The notes under the pieces: generated by a model
Database searches by the model: none
What the model was told of the DNA's origin: nothing
What the model saw: the letters and a program-made list of their open reading frames with translations, nothing else
Shown here: one piece after another, positions 1 to 7,491 of the stretch
Layout of the letters: the number at the start of each line of letters is the position of its first letter
How positions within the stretch are numbered: the first letter of the stretch is position 1
Translations under genes and position numbers: made by a program
DNA from: Wohlfahrtiimonas larvae_A
GTDB lineage: Bacteria; Pseudomonadota; Gammaproteobacteria; Cardiobacteriales; Wohlfahrtiimonadaceae
Length of the DNA: 13,025 nucleotides
Assembly: GCA_040394195.1 (NCBI GenBank)
Contig: JBEBSR010000064.1
Coordinates: 1-13,025, forward strand
Direction: 5' to 3'

Positions 1-2
1 AG

Positions 3-284
3 CCAAAAAAAAACAGTCAAGAAGTACAAATTGATGAACAAAGTTATGTGTATAAAGTTTTATCTAGAACAGATGATAATGTACGAATAGAAACAGAATT
101 TAAAACGGAAGATTACACATTACGATCAACGTATTCTGTTAGAGGCAATAATATTATTTTAGAAAAATCCTATTTGTTTTCTTTTGATTATATATTTGTA
201 TCTATGTTTATTAGCTTATGCATTCTAGCTATTGGAAACCCTTTGTATTCGATATTGATACGACGAAAAAAGATAGGTTTATAA
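3..284 (+). CDS. Hypothetical membrane-anchored protein, C-terminal part (5' end outside window)
   Basis: I do not recognise this protein. The frame is open to the left edge (first full codon at 3), so the GTG at 48 is probably an internal valine and the real start lies upstream of the window. The visible part is a charged, polar stretch of about 60 residues rich in D, E, T and R, then one hydrophobic segment of about 20 residues (roughly nt 186-255), then a short basic tail containing RRKK. By the positive-inside rule the tail would be cytoplasmic and the polar domain extracytoplasmic. It is separated from the next gene by 131 nt with no clear terminator. Codon use is AT-rich and lacks the usual features of its conserved neighbours, which fits an accessory gene. 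Function unknown. Confidence 0.5.
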   Translation, partial: PKKNSQEVQIDEQSYVYKVLSRTDDNVRIETEFKTEDYTLRSTYSVRGNNIILEKSYLFSFDYIFVSMFISLCILAIGNPLYSILIRRKKIGL

Positions 285-415
285 CCTCTATACACAATTT
301 AATTGCTAAATAACCAACCATAATACTTTAAATAATAGAACTCGCCTCAGCCATTTTGTGGGCATCAAAAAATGTTATGATTGATCCTTGAAATTTTAAC
401 TCATTTGGACAATAC

Positions 416-1102
416 ATGACGACTATAATTTTGGATGCCCAACATGTTGGAAAAGCTGTAGAAACAACAGAAAAATTAACAATCCTGCAGGATATTTCAT
501 TTCAATTAAATGAAGGCGATAGCCTTGCCATTATTGGTAGTTCTGGTTCAGGAAAATCGACGTTATTGGGATTATTGGCAGGTTTAGATGTACCAACCGA
601 AGGTGAAATTTTATTGGCAGGCAAGCCATTGAGCCAAATGAGTGAAGATCAACGTGCATCATTAAGAGCCGAACATGTTGGCTTTGTATTTCAATCATTC
701 CAATTATTAGAATCCTTAACTGCTGTTGAAAATGTCATGTTGCCTTTAGAGTTGGAAGGCAAAAAGAATGCAAGAGAACGTGCAATGGAACTATTACAGC
801 GCGTTGGATTGGGCGAGCGAACACATCATTATCCTAAGCAATTATCAGGTGGTGAACAACAACGTGTAGCAATTGCGCGTGCTTTTGCATCAAATCCTAC
901 GATCTTATTTGCTGATGAGCCAACGGGTAACTTAGATACCAAAACAGGCGAATCCATCATTGAATTATTGTTCCAATTGAATGTAGAAGAAAAAACAACA
1001 TTAGTTTTAGTGACGCACGAAGCACGATTGGCTGAGCGTTGTCAGCATCGTATTCAGATTGAAGCTGGGCGATTAGTATTGCAGGATTTCAATCATGAAT
1101 AA
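416..1102 (+). CDS. ybbA: ABC transporter ATP-binding protein, YbbA/LolD family
   Basis: This is the cytoplasmic ATPase that powers the adjacent FtsX-type permease. All nucleotide-binding motifs are present in 228 residues: Walker A GSSGSGKST (41-49), Q-loop Q93 in FVFQSFQL, ABC signature LSGGEQQR (143-150), Walker B ILFADEP with catalytic E168, D-loop GNLD, and H-loop H201 in VTHE. The FQSFQLL and ADEPTGNLD forms are typical of the MacB/LolD/YbbA branch, which drives mechanotransmission or lipoprotein and hydrophobic-compound handling rather than ordinary import. The 3' end overlaps the permease gene by 8 nt, so the two are translationally coupled, as in Escherichia coli ybbA-ybbP; the divergent tesA found beside them there is not seen here. 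The Shine-Dalgarno is poor (GGA at about 407-409). A TATGAT hexamer at 376-381 could be a -10 element but has no good -35. The substrate is unknown. Confidence 0.9.
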   Translation: MTTIILDAQHVGKAVETTEKLTILQDISFQLNEGDSLAIIGSSGSGKSTLLGLLAGLDVPTEGEILLAGKPLSQMSEDQRASLRAEHVGFVFQSFQLLESLTAVENVMLPLELEGKKNARERAMELLQRVGLGERTHHYPKQLSGGEQQRVAIARAFASNPTILFADEPTGNLDTKTGESIIELLFQLNVEEKTTLVLVTHEARLAERCQHRIQIEAGRLVLQDFNHE

Positions 1103-3593
1103 GTTATCCACGATTCAATTAGCGGGATTAGCTTTTAAACAATTGATCCGAGAAATACGAGCAGGTGAACTTCGTATTTTGCTCGTGGCTTTGTTGATCA
1201 CGGTAATGATTAGCACAGCGATTGGGTATTTCAGCACACGATTACATGCTTCGATGGAAGCTCGCGCAGGTGAATTTTTAGCTGCGGATTTAGTATTACG
1301 AAGTAATGAAGATGCAACAGACGCACAATTAAAGTTAGCGAAAGATTTAGGATTAGATCATGCCAAAACTGTGAATTTTTCTACGGTAATTTTAAATGGT
1401 GACGATCTACAATTGGTTGCAGTCAAAGCAGCCGATATTAATTATCCTTTGCGTGGGCAATTGAAAATTCAGGATGATTTAGAAATGCCTGAATATGCAA
1501 CCAATGAAGGGCCAAAGCAAGGCGAAGTTTGGGTAGAATCTCGCTTATTGTATGGATTGAATCTGAAAATAGGCGATTCTGTGGATATTGGCAAATTGCC
1601 ATTAAAGATCACAAAAATCATCACTTATGCACCAGATCGCTCCGCAAATTTCTACAGTTTTAATCCTTTTGCATTAATGAACCGAGCGGATTTAGAAGCC
1701 ACAGGCGCAGTGCAAAAAGGTAGCCGCGTGACTTATCGCAATTTATGGTCAGGCGAAATGGATGCGATTAAACAGTTGCAACCTGCATTAAAGAAAACGT
1801 TAGAACCCAATCAAAAGATATTAACCATTGCAGATGGTAGCCAAGAAGTGAGTGGTGCATTGAATCGTGCGCAAAATTACTTGAATCTTGCGAGCTTAGT
1901 TGGGATTTTATTGGCAAGTGTTGCGATTGCTTTATCAGCGAATCAGTTTGCCAATAATCGTTATGATGCGAGCGCATTATTACGCTCTTTAGGCATGCAG
2001 CAAAAGCAAGTGCTTTGGTTATATGGTTTTGAGTTGTTATATGTGAGTGCAATTGGCGCAATCATTGGTGCATTATTAGGTTGGTTAGCACAATTAGGAT
2101 TGTTTTTCTTATTACAAGATTTGATCAGCGCAGAATTACCATCAGGTGGAATCATGCCAGCAATGGCAGGAATCGCAACTGGCTTTACTGTATTGATTGG
2201 CTTTGCATTACCGCCATTGGCAGCATTGGGCAGAACGCCACCATTGCGCGTATTGCGTGAAGATCTCTTGCCAACGCCACTCAAAAATTTTGTAGTTTAT
2301 GGCATTGCAATTGTGGCGCTGTTTGTAATCATGTGGCAATTAAGCTTGAATATCAGTTTAACGTTTGCATTGCTTGGTGGTGCAATTGCGATGGTGGCTG
2401 TGCTCAGTGCTGTACTTTATGTTTCAGTGAAATTTTTGCGTAGAGCGTTATCCCGTTCATCATTTGTGTGGCGCATGGCTTTAGGACAAACATTGCGTTA
2501 TCCAGTTAAATCCATGGGGCAAATCGTGGCATTTGGCATCATATTGATGACAATGGCGCTGGTGCTAATGCTTCGTGGTGAATTATTGCAAACATGGCGA
2601 GATCAGCTTCCGCATGATGCACCTAACTATTTTGCAATGAATATTGCAGAAAATGAAAAGGATAGTTTTAAAGAGAAAGTTGCACAATTATCCCCAAATA
2701 TCTCACCATTTTATCCGATGGTTGCAGGGCGATTGACAGAAGTGAATGGCGTTTCTGTCCGTAAAATGAAGTTAGATAATGAACGTGCAAAAAATTCTAT
2801 TAATCGCGATCTCAATTTAACTTGGAGCGCGGATTTGCCCAATGAAAATAAACTCATAGAAGGGCAATGGTGGCAGGGCAATGAAGCTGGCATTAGTGTT
2901 TCGATGGAGGATGATTTAGCAAAAGGTTTAAATGCTAAGTTAGGTGATGACGTAACATTTGTGATCGCAGGCGAAAGTTATAAAGCTAAAATCACGAGCA
3001 TTCGTACTGTGAATTGGGATACTGTTCAGCCGAATTTCTTTGTGATCTTTAACCCTAATTCTATTCAAGATGTACCTGTGACTTATTTAACAAGCTTCTA
3101 TTTGCCAGAAAATATGCAAAAAGAGTTGATCACATTGGCGCGTGAATTCCCGACGATTACACTATTGGATTTAATGGCGATTGTGAATCAATTGAATGAG
3201 ATTTTGCAGCAAGTGACTTTGGCGGTGGAGTACATTTTAGCGCTAGTTTTAATTGCAGGATTAATTGTATTAATTGCAGGTTTACAAGCAACATTGAGTG
3301 ATCGATTACGCCAAGGGGCGATTTTGCGAGTTTTGGGTGCACATCGAAAAATGCTATTCAAAAGCCAATTGATCGAATTTGCTTTGATGGGTGGATTGGC
3401 TGGATTATTGGCTATGATCGGCAGTGAATTTATTAGCTTCTTGTTGTATCGCTCTGTATTGAATTTGGAATGGCAATGGCATCCTTGGTTATTGTTATTA
3501 CCAATTATTGGGGCGATTTTGATTGCGATCATGGGAATATTGGGCACGAAAAAAGTTGTCTCAGTTAGTCCGCTATTGGTATTACGTGGATAA
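1095..3593 (+). CDS. ybbP: ABC transporter permease, FtsX/YbbP family (10 predicted TM segments)
   Basis: An inner-membrane permease of 832 residues that pairs with the upstream ATPase. The topology is the long YbbP type: one N-terminal helix (about 27-47), a large periplasmic domain (about 50-255), a helix block (about 262-284, 310-340, 355-375, 397-416, 421-445), a helix at about 475-493, a second periplasmic domain (about 500-705), and three C-terminal helices (about 712-732, 757-785, 797-817). Family-like landmarks are the RDLNLTWSADLP stretch near 571-582, GQWW near 590, and NWDTVQPNFFVIFNP near 640-654. Each FtsX core contains an L-R-x-L-G segment (about 296-300 and 744-748), the usual coupling region. 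The length matches E. coli YbbP closely. The family has been linked to lipid or hydrophobic-compound export, but the substrate is not established and the sequence does not show it. The unit ends at a terminator 25 nt downstream. Confidence 0.88.
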   Translation: MNKLSTIQLAGLAFKQLIREIRAGELRILLVALLITVMISTAIGYFSTRLHASMEARAGEFLAADLVLRSNEDATDAQLKLAKDLGLDHAKTVNFSTVILNGDDLQLVAVKAADINYPLRGQLKIQDDLEMPEYATNEGPKQGEVWVESRLLYGLNLKIGDSVDIGKLPLKITKIITYAPDRSANFYSFNPFALMNRADLEATGAVQKGSRVTYRNLWSGEMDAIKQLQPALKKTLEPNQKILTIADGSQEVSGALNRAQNYLNLASLVGILLASVAIALSANQFANNRYDASALLRSLGMQQKQVLWLYGFELLYVSAIGAIIGALLGWLAQLGLFFLLQDLISAELPSGGIMPAMAGIATGFTVLIGFALPPLAALGRTPPLRVLREDLLPTPLKNFVVYGIAIVALFVIMWQLSLNISLTFALLGGAIAMVAVLSAVLYVSVKFLRRALSRSSFVWRMALGQTLRYPVKSMGQIVAFGIILMTMALVLMLRGELLQTWRDQLPHDAPNYFAMNIAENEKDSFKEKVAQLSPNISPFYPMVAGRLTEVNGVSVRKMKLDNERAKNSINRDLNLTWSADLPNENKLIEGQWWQGNEAGISVSMEDDLAKGLNAKLGDDVTFVIAGESYKAKITSIRTVNWDTVQPNFFVIFNPNSIQDVPVTYLTSFYLPENMQKELITLAREFPTITLLDLMAIVNQLNEILQQVTLAVEYILALVLIAGLIVLIAGLQATLSDRLRQGAILRVLGAHRKMLFKSQLIEFALMGGLAGLLAMIGSEFISFLLYRSVLNLEWQWHPWLLLLPIIGAILIAIMGILGTKKVVSVSPLLVLRG

Positions 3594-3618
3594 CGCAATG
3601 TTACAGATTAAAATCGTG

Positions 3619-3645
3619 AACCCTCAGCATTGAGGGTTTATTTTT
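3619..3645 (+). terminator. Rho-independent terminator after ybbAP
   Basis: A perfect 8-bp stem (AACCCTCA / TGAGGGTT, 3619-3626 and 3631-3638) with a GCAT tetraloop is followed by a T-rich run to 3645. It separates the exporter unit from clsC. Confidence 0.85.
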
Positions 3646-3684
3646 GTCTATGTTAAGCTATGACAATTGACTGCGGGAGGAATA

Positions 3685-5274
3685 ATGTTAATTAAAATAA
3701 TCCAAATGCTGAAATGGCTATTTTTGCTATTCATCTTAATCTCTGTGATTACGACGATCATCACATTGGTTTTCAATGATTTTAAACCCAATGAAATGTA
3801 TATGGGTAAAAAGCGCCCGCCCATTAATCGTGATGTGAAAACTCACTTAGATGAAGTGGTTGAACCTTATTTATTAGAGCATCCAAATGGTACAGGTTTA
3901 TATCTATTGGATGATAATCTAGAAGCTTATGCAGATCGAATTTTGCTAGCACGCAGTGCAGAGCGAACCTTGGATTTACAATATTACATTTGGCACGATG
4001 ATTTAACAGGCAATATGCTTGGGCGAGAATTGCTGGCAGCAGCAGATCGAGGGGTGTTCATTCGAATTTTATTGGATGATATGAATACCGTTGAGAAAGA
4101 CATTGTTTTATCAGGTTTAGCACAACATCCTTATGTGGAAATTCGTTTGTTTAATCCGATTTATAGTCGCCGTAATTTTGTGACAAGAACGGTGGAAATG
4201 CTATTCCGTGGCTTGAGCTTAAATCGCCGAATGCACAATAAGTCCATGATTGCAGATAGCCAAATGGCGATCATTGGTGGGCGAAATATTGGGAATGAAT
4301 ACTTTGATGCTGATCCCAATACTAATTTCTTAGATGTTGATCTGCTATTGGTTGGTAAAGCTGTACAAGAAGCTGAAGATATTTTTGAATCCTTTTGGGA
4401 TAGCCAAGCTTCAATTCCTGCCAAACAAGTGAAGTTTGGGCATAAAGATGCTTTAGCAACATTGCGAGAAACACCATTATCACTGAATGAAACAGAGCAT
4501 CAATTATTGAGTGATTATAAAAAATCATTGATGACACATTTAACGATTGATGATGTGATGAACAAAAAGAGCCGCTTTGTATGGAGTGATAATGTGCATG
4601 TGTTATCTGACCCACCTGAAAAAGTTTTTGGTGAGAAAGAGCATCAATGGCTCATCACAGATATCTTGCCAAAAACATGGGAAATGGCACAGCAATCTCT
4701 ATATTTGATCTCACCTTATTTTGTGCCTGGTGAAGAAGGTACAAAGTCTATTGCTCAATTAAGTGAAAGAGGGAAAGATGTTGTGATTCTCACGAATTCA
4801 TTGGCAGCCAATGATGTGCCAATGGTGCACGCAGGTTATGCACCTTACCGCGAAGCTTTATTGAAAAGTGGTGTGAAATTATATGAACTCATGCCATTCA
4901 ATGTGAATTATAAATTATCGAAAGATTGGAAAATTGGTGCAAGTGGAGCAAGTTTACACACCAAAGCTTTTATCATTGATGAATCGAAAGGTTTCATTGG
5001 TTCATTCAATTTAGATCCACGCTCAGCGCGCTTAAATACAGAAATGGGCGTATTTTTTGAAAGTCCCAAAATTGCTGAAGAACTGATGAAAAGTTATCAG
5101 AGTGTGATCACAAAAGATGTGAGTTATGAAGTGATTTTGCGTGATCAAAAAATGATCTGGTTAGATGATAGTAATGGTGAATCTAAGGAATGGAATAAAG
5201 ACCCTGAAACCAGTTGGATTACTCGTGCAATTGTTAAAATAGTCTCTTGGTTGCCTGTAGAATCGCAATTATAG
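3685..5274 (+). CDS. clsC: Cardiolipin synthase C-type, phospholipase D family
   Basis: A membrane-associated phosphatidyltransferase of 529 residues. Two HKD catalytic motifs define the phospholipase D superfamily: HNKSMIAD beginning at residue 184, followed by the G-G-R-N block, and HTKAFIID beginning at residue 425, followed by GSFNLDPRS. One hydrophobic helix at about 10-30 anchors the N terminus. The long spacing, the GSFNLDPRS block and the YLISPYFVPG segment resemble ClsC (YmdC), which in E. coli uses phosphatidylethanolamine plus phosphatidylglycerol to make cardiolipin, rather than ClsA. I chose the ATG at 3685 because GGGAGG lies at 3675-3680, four bases upstream; a TTG six codons earlier (3667) would put that Shine-Dalgarno inside the gene. 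It stands alone between two terminators, with no ymdB-like partner visible. The ClsC assignment over other PLD-family transferases is by overall resemblance. Confidence 0.85.
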   Translation: MLIKIIQMLKWLFLLFILISVITTIITLVFNDFKPNEMYMGKKRPPINRDVKTHLDEVVEPYLLEHPNGTGLYLLDDNLEAYADRILLARSAERTLDLQYYIWHDDLTGNMLGRELLAAADRGVFIRILLDDMNTVEKDIVLSGLAQHPYVEIRLFNPIYSRRNFVTRTVEMLFRGLSLNRRMHNKSMIADSQMAIIGGRNIGNEYFDADPNTNFLDVDLLLVGKAVQEAEDIFESFWDSQASIPAKQVKFGHKDALATLRETPLSLNETEHQLLSDYKKSLMTHLTIDDVMNKKSRFVWSDNVHVLSDPPEKVFGEKEHQWLITDILPKTWEMAQQSLYLISPYFVPGEEGTKSIAQLSERGKDVVILTNSLAANDVPMVHAGYAPYREALLKSGVKLYELMPFNVNYKLSKDWKIGASGASLHTKAFIIDESKGFIGSFNLDPRSARLNTEMGVFFESPKIAEELMKSYQSVITKDVSYEVILRDQKMIWLDDSNGESKEWNKDPETSWITRAIVKIVSWLPVESQL

Positions 5275-5310
5275 TAGTTAAATAGTAGCGCATTAGTACT
5301 AATTTAACTA
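5275..5310. repeat. Imperfect inverted repeat directly after clsC stop
   Basis: TAGTTAAAT (5275-5283) pairs perfectly with ATTTAACTA (5302-5310). The stem extends by AGTA (5284-5287) with TACT (5297-5300) across a single bulged A at 5301, leaving a 9-nt loop. It starts on the base after the stop codon. It is AT-rich and has no T-run behind it, so it is not itself a classic terminator. It may protect the mRNA 3' end or be a protein-binding dyad. Confidence 0.5.
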
Positions 5311-5323
5311 TTTGATAAATAAT

Positions 5324-5359
5324 AAAAATACCGCGTTTTTTATCGTGGTGTTTTTTTTT
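5324..5359 (+). terminator. Rho-independent terminator after clsC
   Basis: Core stem ACCGCG (5330-5335) with CGTGGT (5344-5349, one G:T pair). It is lengthened by an A-run upstream pairing with the T-run downstream (A5324-A5328 with T5351-T5355), with an 8-nt loop and nine consecutive T. The A-tract/T-tract symmetry could allow function in both directions. Confidence 0.8.
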
Positions 5360-5369
5360 GTTTTATTTG

Positions 5370-5378
5370 TGATAGCAT
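5370..5378 (+). promoter_or_regulatory. Possible extended -10 promoter for tsdBA
   Basis: TGA followed by TAGCAT (5373-5378) fits the extended -10 pattern TGnTAnnnT and would start transcription near 5385, about 34 nt before the tsdB ATG. No convincing -35 is present because the T-run of the clsC terminator occupies that place. No FNR-like dyad was found here. Weak evidence from inspection only. Confidence 0.25.
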
Positions 5379-5418
5379 GAACGGTTCGAGAGAAAGTATT
5401 TTTACAGAGGAGGGGAGC

Positions 5419-6063
5419 ATGAGACATATCAAGAAGATTGGATATTTGTCTCTTTTGGGGATGTTGCCGTTCGTCAGTCATGCTGATGAAGGGGAAAAGA
5501 TTTACCTAAAAGGTGGGGAGAAGCCACAAGCACTTGCATGTATAACATGTCATGGTGCAGAAGGTCATGGTTTAGCAGTAGCGGGTTACCCTGATATTAC
5601 AGGTATGTCACCTGAATATTTGGCGAAACAATTGCATGATTTCCAAGAAGGATTAAGATCTCACGCAATTATGGATGGCATCGCAGGCAATTTGAATGAT
5701 GATGAAATTGAAGCGGTGACATTTTATATGTCTGAGTTAACACCTAAGGAAGTACCACATATTACAAGAGCAGCGACACCAACAGATGTTGGTAGTCAAT
5801 TAGCTTTACGTGGTGATTGGAGCCGTAATATTCCAGAATGTGTTGCTTGTCATGGCCCAGGTGGCATTGGTGTAGGTGATTCATTTCCAAAATTGGCAGG
5901 TCAAAGTTCAATTTATATCGTGAATCAGATCACAGCTTGGAAAAATGGCACACGTACAAATGATCATGCTGATTTGATGGGGCACATTGCAAAATCTTTA
6001 ACAGATGAAGAAGCAAAAGCAGTGGCTGCATATTTTGAATCTATCGGCCAGCAGGGAGAATAA
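5419..6063 (+). CDS. tsdB: Diheme cytochrome c4-type, probable TsdB (electron partner of TsdA)
   Basis: A periplasmic diheme cytochrome c of 214 residues. It has a Sec signal peptide (about 1-22, basic MRHIKK then hydrophobic, cleavage near SHA/DE) followed by two homologous c4-like domains. The heme motifs are C41-ITC-H45 and C141-VAC-H145. Probable methionine axial ligands are M85 (AIMDGIAG) and M187 (DLMGHIAK), each about 43 residues after its heme motif, as in cytochrome c4. The start is fixed by a very strong AGGAGG (5408-5413) five bases before the ATG at 5419; an earlier in-frame ATG at 5377 lacks a ribosome site and would bury the signal peptide. It lies 2 nt from tsdA, so the pair is cotranscribed. 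TsdB is known in other bacteria as the c4-like partner encoded before tsdA. The name rests on that context; by sequence alone it is a generic c4/c553-family protein. Confidence 0.78.
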   Translation: MRHIKKIGYLSLLGMLPFVSHADEGEKIYLKGGEKPQALACITCHGAEGHGLAVAGYPDITGMSPEYLAKQLHDFQEGLRSHAIMDGIAGNLNDDEIEAVTFYMSELTPKEVPHITRAATPTDVGSQLALRGDWSRNIPECVACHGPGGIGVGDSFPKLAGQSSIYIVNQITAWKNGTRTNDHADLMGHIAKSLTDEEAKAVAAYFESIGQQGE

Positions 6064-6065
6064 TC

Positions 6066-6995
6066 ATGAAAAAGATTTTAGTGACATCTCTTGTGGCTGC
6101 TCTTTATACTTCTGTAGCAGTTGCTGAGAATCCAATTAAAATGGACGATCAATCACAATTATCTGATCTTGCAGAAAAAACTACTAACGTATCAGAATAT
6201 CATCAACCACCGTTAGAAAAAGATCTACCAGATAATGCTTATGGTGAAATGGTTCGTAAAGGCCATGCGATTTTCGTTGATACGAAAAACCAAGCACCAG
6301 AATATGTTGGTAATGGCATGAACTGTGTGAACTGTCACATGGATCAGGGTCGTTTAGCGAATGCTGCACCATTATGGGGCGCATATCCAATGTATCCTGC
6401 TTACCGTAGCAAGAATAACAAAGTGAATACTTATGCTGAACGTATTCAAGGTTGTTTCCAATTCAGTATGGATGGTACGCCACCAGCAGCTGACAGCGAA
6501 GTAATGACTGCATTGGTGACATATTCTTATTGGTTAGCAACGAATGCACCAACAGGTGTTTCTTTACCAGGTCGTGCTTATCCTTCTGTGAAAGAACCTG
6601 AAGGTGGTTACAGCATCGAGCGTGGTGCTAAAGTTTATGCTGAAAACTGTTCATATTGTCATGGTCAAGATGGCTTAGGTCAGAAAGTTGCAGAGAACTA
6701 TGTGTTCCCACCATTATGGGGTAAAGACTCATTCAACTGGGGTGCAGGTATGCACCGTATCAATACAGCGGCTGACTTTATCAAGGCAAACATGCCTTGG
6801 GGTAAAGGCGGTTCTTTGACTGATCAAGAAGCTTGGGATGTTGCAGCATTCATGAATAGCCATGAGCGCCCACAAGATCCTCGTTTAGTGGATGGTTCAG
6901 TAGAGAAAACTTATGAAAAATACCATGCAAACGATGGTGTGAACCTTTATGGTAAAGAAGTTAACGGTAAAATTTTAGGCCAAGGCGTAAAATAA
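6066..6995 (+). CDS. tsdA: Thiosulfate dehydrogenase / tetrathionate reductase TsdA, diheme cytochrome c
   Basis: A periplasmic diheme enzyme of 309 residues interconverting thiosulfate and tetrathionate. A Sec signal peptide ends near VAVA/EN (residue 20). Heme 1 is bound by C87-VNC-H91 and heme 2 by C195-SYC-H199. C130, in ERIQGCFQFSMDG, matches the conserved cysteine that in characterised TsdA proteins is the unusual axial ligand of the catalytic heme 1. NCVNCHMDQGR, PLWGAYPMYPAYR, PPLWGKDSFNWGAGMHR and FIKANMPWG are also TsdA-like. M229 or M243 could be the distal ligand of heme 2. Known homologues differ in direction (mainly oxidation in Allochromatium, bidirectional in Campylobacter jejuni), and this cannot be decided from sequence. 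GGGAG at 6054-6058, inside the end of tsdB, is the ribosome site, indicating coupling. A terminator follows 28 nt after the stop. Confidence 0.85.
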   Translation: MKKILVTSLVAALYTSVAVAENPIKMDDQSQLSDLAEKTTNVSEYHQPPLEKDLPDNAYGEMVRKGHAIFVDTKNQAPEYVGNGMNCVNCHMDQGRLANAAPLWGAYPMYPAYRSKNNKVNTYAERIQGCFQFSMDGTPPAADSEVMTALVTYSYWLATNAPTGVSLPGRAYPSVKEPEGGYSIERGAKVYAENCSYCHGQDGLGQKVAENYVFPPLWGKDSFNWGAGMHRINTAADFIKANMPWGKGGSLTDQEAWDVAAFMNSHERPQDPRLVDGSVEKTYEKYHANDGVNLYGKEVNGKILGQGVK

Positions 6996-7023
6996 CCACT
7001 GATTTCATAAGATTTAGTTTTAG

Positions 7024-7054
7024 AAATCCCCAAATAATATTTGGGGATTTTTTT
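7024..7054 (+). terminator. Rho-independent terminator after tsdBA
   Basis: A perfect 12-bp stem (7024-7035 with 7039-7050) built on CCCCAAAT/ATTTGGGG, a 3-nt AAT loop, and a T-run to 7054. It separates tsd from nap transcription. Its core is almost the same as the terminator after napC. Confidence 0.92.
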
Positions 7055-7070
7055 ATTGGGTAATATAAAT

Positions 7071-7096
7071 ATGTGAGTCACATCAATAAGCTTGAT
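7071..7096. promoter_or_regulatory. Overlapping inverted repeats in the napD upstream region; possible imperfect FNR-like site
   Basis: Two palindromes overlap by two bases. ATGTGA-G-TCACAT (7071-7083) is perfect, and ATCAA-N5-TTGAT (7082-7096) has AAGCTT at its centre. Within them GTGAG-TCAC-ATCAA (7073-7086) matches the FNR consensus TTGAT-N4-ATCAA at 8 of 10 positions. TTGATA (7092-7097) with TAGGAT (7116-7121, 18-bp spacer) is a possible sigma-70 pair; TATGAT (7135-7140) is an alternative -10. This is the likely control region of napD. The regulator is not identified. Confidence 0.45.
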
Positions 7097-7165
7097 ACTT
7101 TTACTCAGACAAAATTAGGATGTGCTACATTTCTTATGATTTGATAATAATAAAAGAGAGTAATT

Positions 7166-7414
7166 ATGAGCACAGATAAGCAAAAATATAATGTATGTGG
7201 CGTTCTAGTGAATGTTAATACAGAAAACTTTCAATCATTATTGGAAGATCTTCAAGCGATAGAAGGCTGTGAAGTCGTAGATCATGATAAGCAAAATAAA
7301 ATTGCCTTAGTGATTGAAGATCAGGCGGATAAAAGCGCATACGACATTATGGAGCAAATTAAAAACCATCAGCATGTTTTATCAATTACTTTGATTAACC
7401 ATTTTTTTGAATAA
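7166..7414 (+). CDS. napD: NapD, chaperone for periplasmic nitrate reductase maturation
   Basis: A small cytoplasmic protein of 82 residues, close to the usual NapD length. In E. coli NapD binds the Tat signal peptide of NapA and holds back export until the molybdenum cofactor is inserted. The sequence follows the family pattern: an N-terminal strand with YNVCGVLVNV, a helix, IEGCEVVDHDKQNKIALVIE in the middle (compare the G-C-E-V of E. coli NapD), and a C-terminal helix plus strand ending VLSITLINHFFE. Its position directly before napA, whose product carries a Tat signal, supports the call. AGAG at 7155-7158 is a modest ribosome site. It is separated from napA by 147 nt, unusually long for genes that are often nearly contiguous, and the gap carries regulatory signals. 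Confidence 0.88.
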   Translation: MSTDKQKYNVCGVLVNVNTENFQSLLEDLQAIEGCEVVDHDKQNKIALVIEDQADKSAYDIMEQIKNHQHVLSITLINHFFE

Positions 7415-7440
7415 ACGTTGTATCTGCTTGGATATAACGT
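7415..7440 (+). repeat. Hairpin directly after the napD stop codon
   Basis: ACGTTGTATC (7415-7424) and GATATAACGT (7431-7440) pair over 10 bp, one of them G:U, around a 6-nt TGCTTG loop. The first stem base follows the napD stop codon. No T-run follows immediately, although a T-rich stretch comes about 20 nt later. It could be an attenuator, a processing site or a stability element that uncouples napD from napA expression. Confidence 0.45.
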
Positions 7441-7471
7441 ATTGATAAATAATATGTTTTATTGTTTTTGA

Positions 7472-7485
7472 TTGATGTGAATCAA
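7472..7485. promoter_or_regulatory. FNR box upstream of napA (perfect consensus)
   Basis: TTGAT-GTGA-ATCAA matches the FNR/ANR consensus TTGAT-N4-ATCAA at all ten defined bases; its centre is at 7478.5. A class II site (centre near -41.5) would place the start of transcription near 7520. The AT-rich -10 candidates in that area are TATTTT (7507-7512) and TTATAT (7511-7516). This predicts an oxygen-responsive promoter internal to the operon, driving napAGHBC separately from napD. No run-on evidence is available; the -10 choice is uncertain. Confidence 0.7.
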
Positions 7486-7491
7486 GGTAAA

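Noticed and set aside
1961..2284. Antisense ORFs opposite ybbP, clsC and napA
   Set aside because: They lie opposite conserved coding sequence, have low-complexity or Asn/His-rich translations and lack ribosome sites.
3667..3684. TTG at 3667 as the start of clsC
   Set aside because: GGGAGG at 3675-3680 lies inside this extension and serves the ATG at 3685.
5377..5418. ATG at 5377 as the start of the tsdB cytochrome
   Set aside because: No ribosome site precedes it, whereas AGGAGG at 5408-5413 precedes the ATG at 5419, which begins a clean Sec signal peptide.
5419..6995. The two cytochromes as SoxXA or nitrate-specific donors
   Set aside because: The C130 context and the PLWG/KANMP segments fit TsdA, and no other sox genes are nearby.
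7073..7082. CRP site at TGTGA-G-TCACA
   Set aside because: The half-sites are separated by 1 bp instead of the 6 bp that CRP requires.
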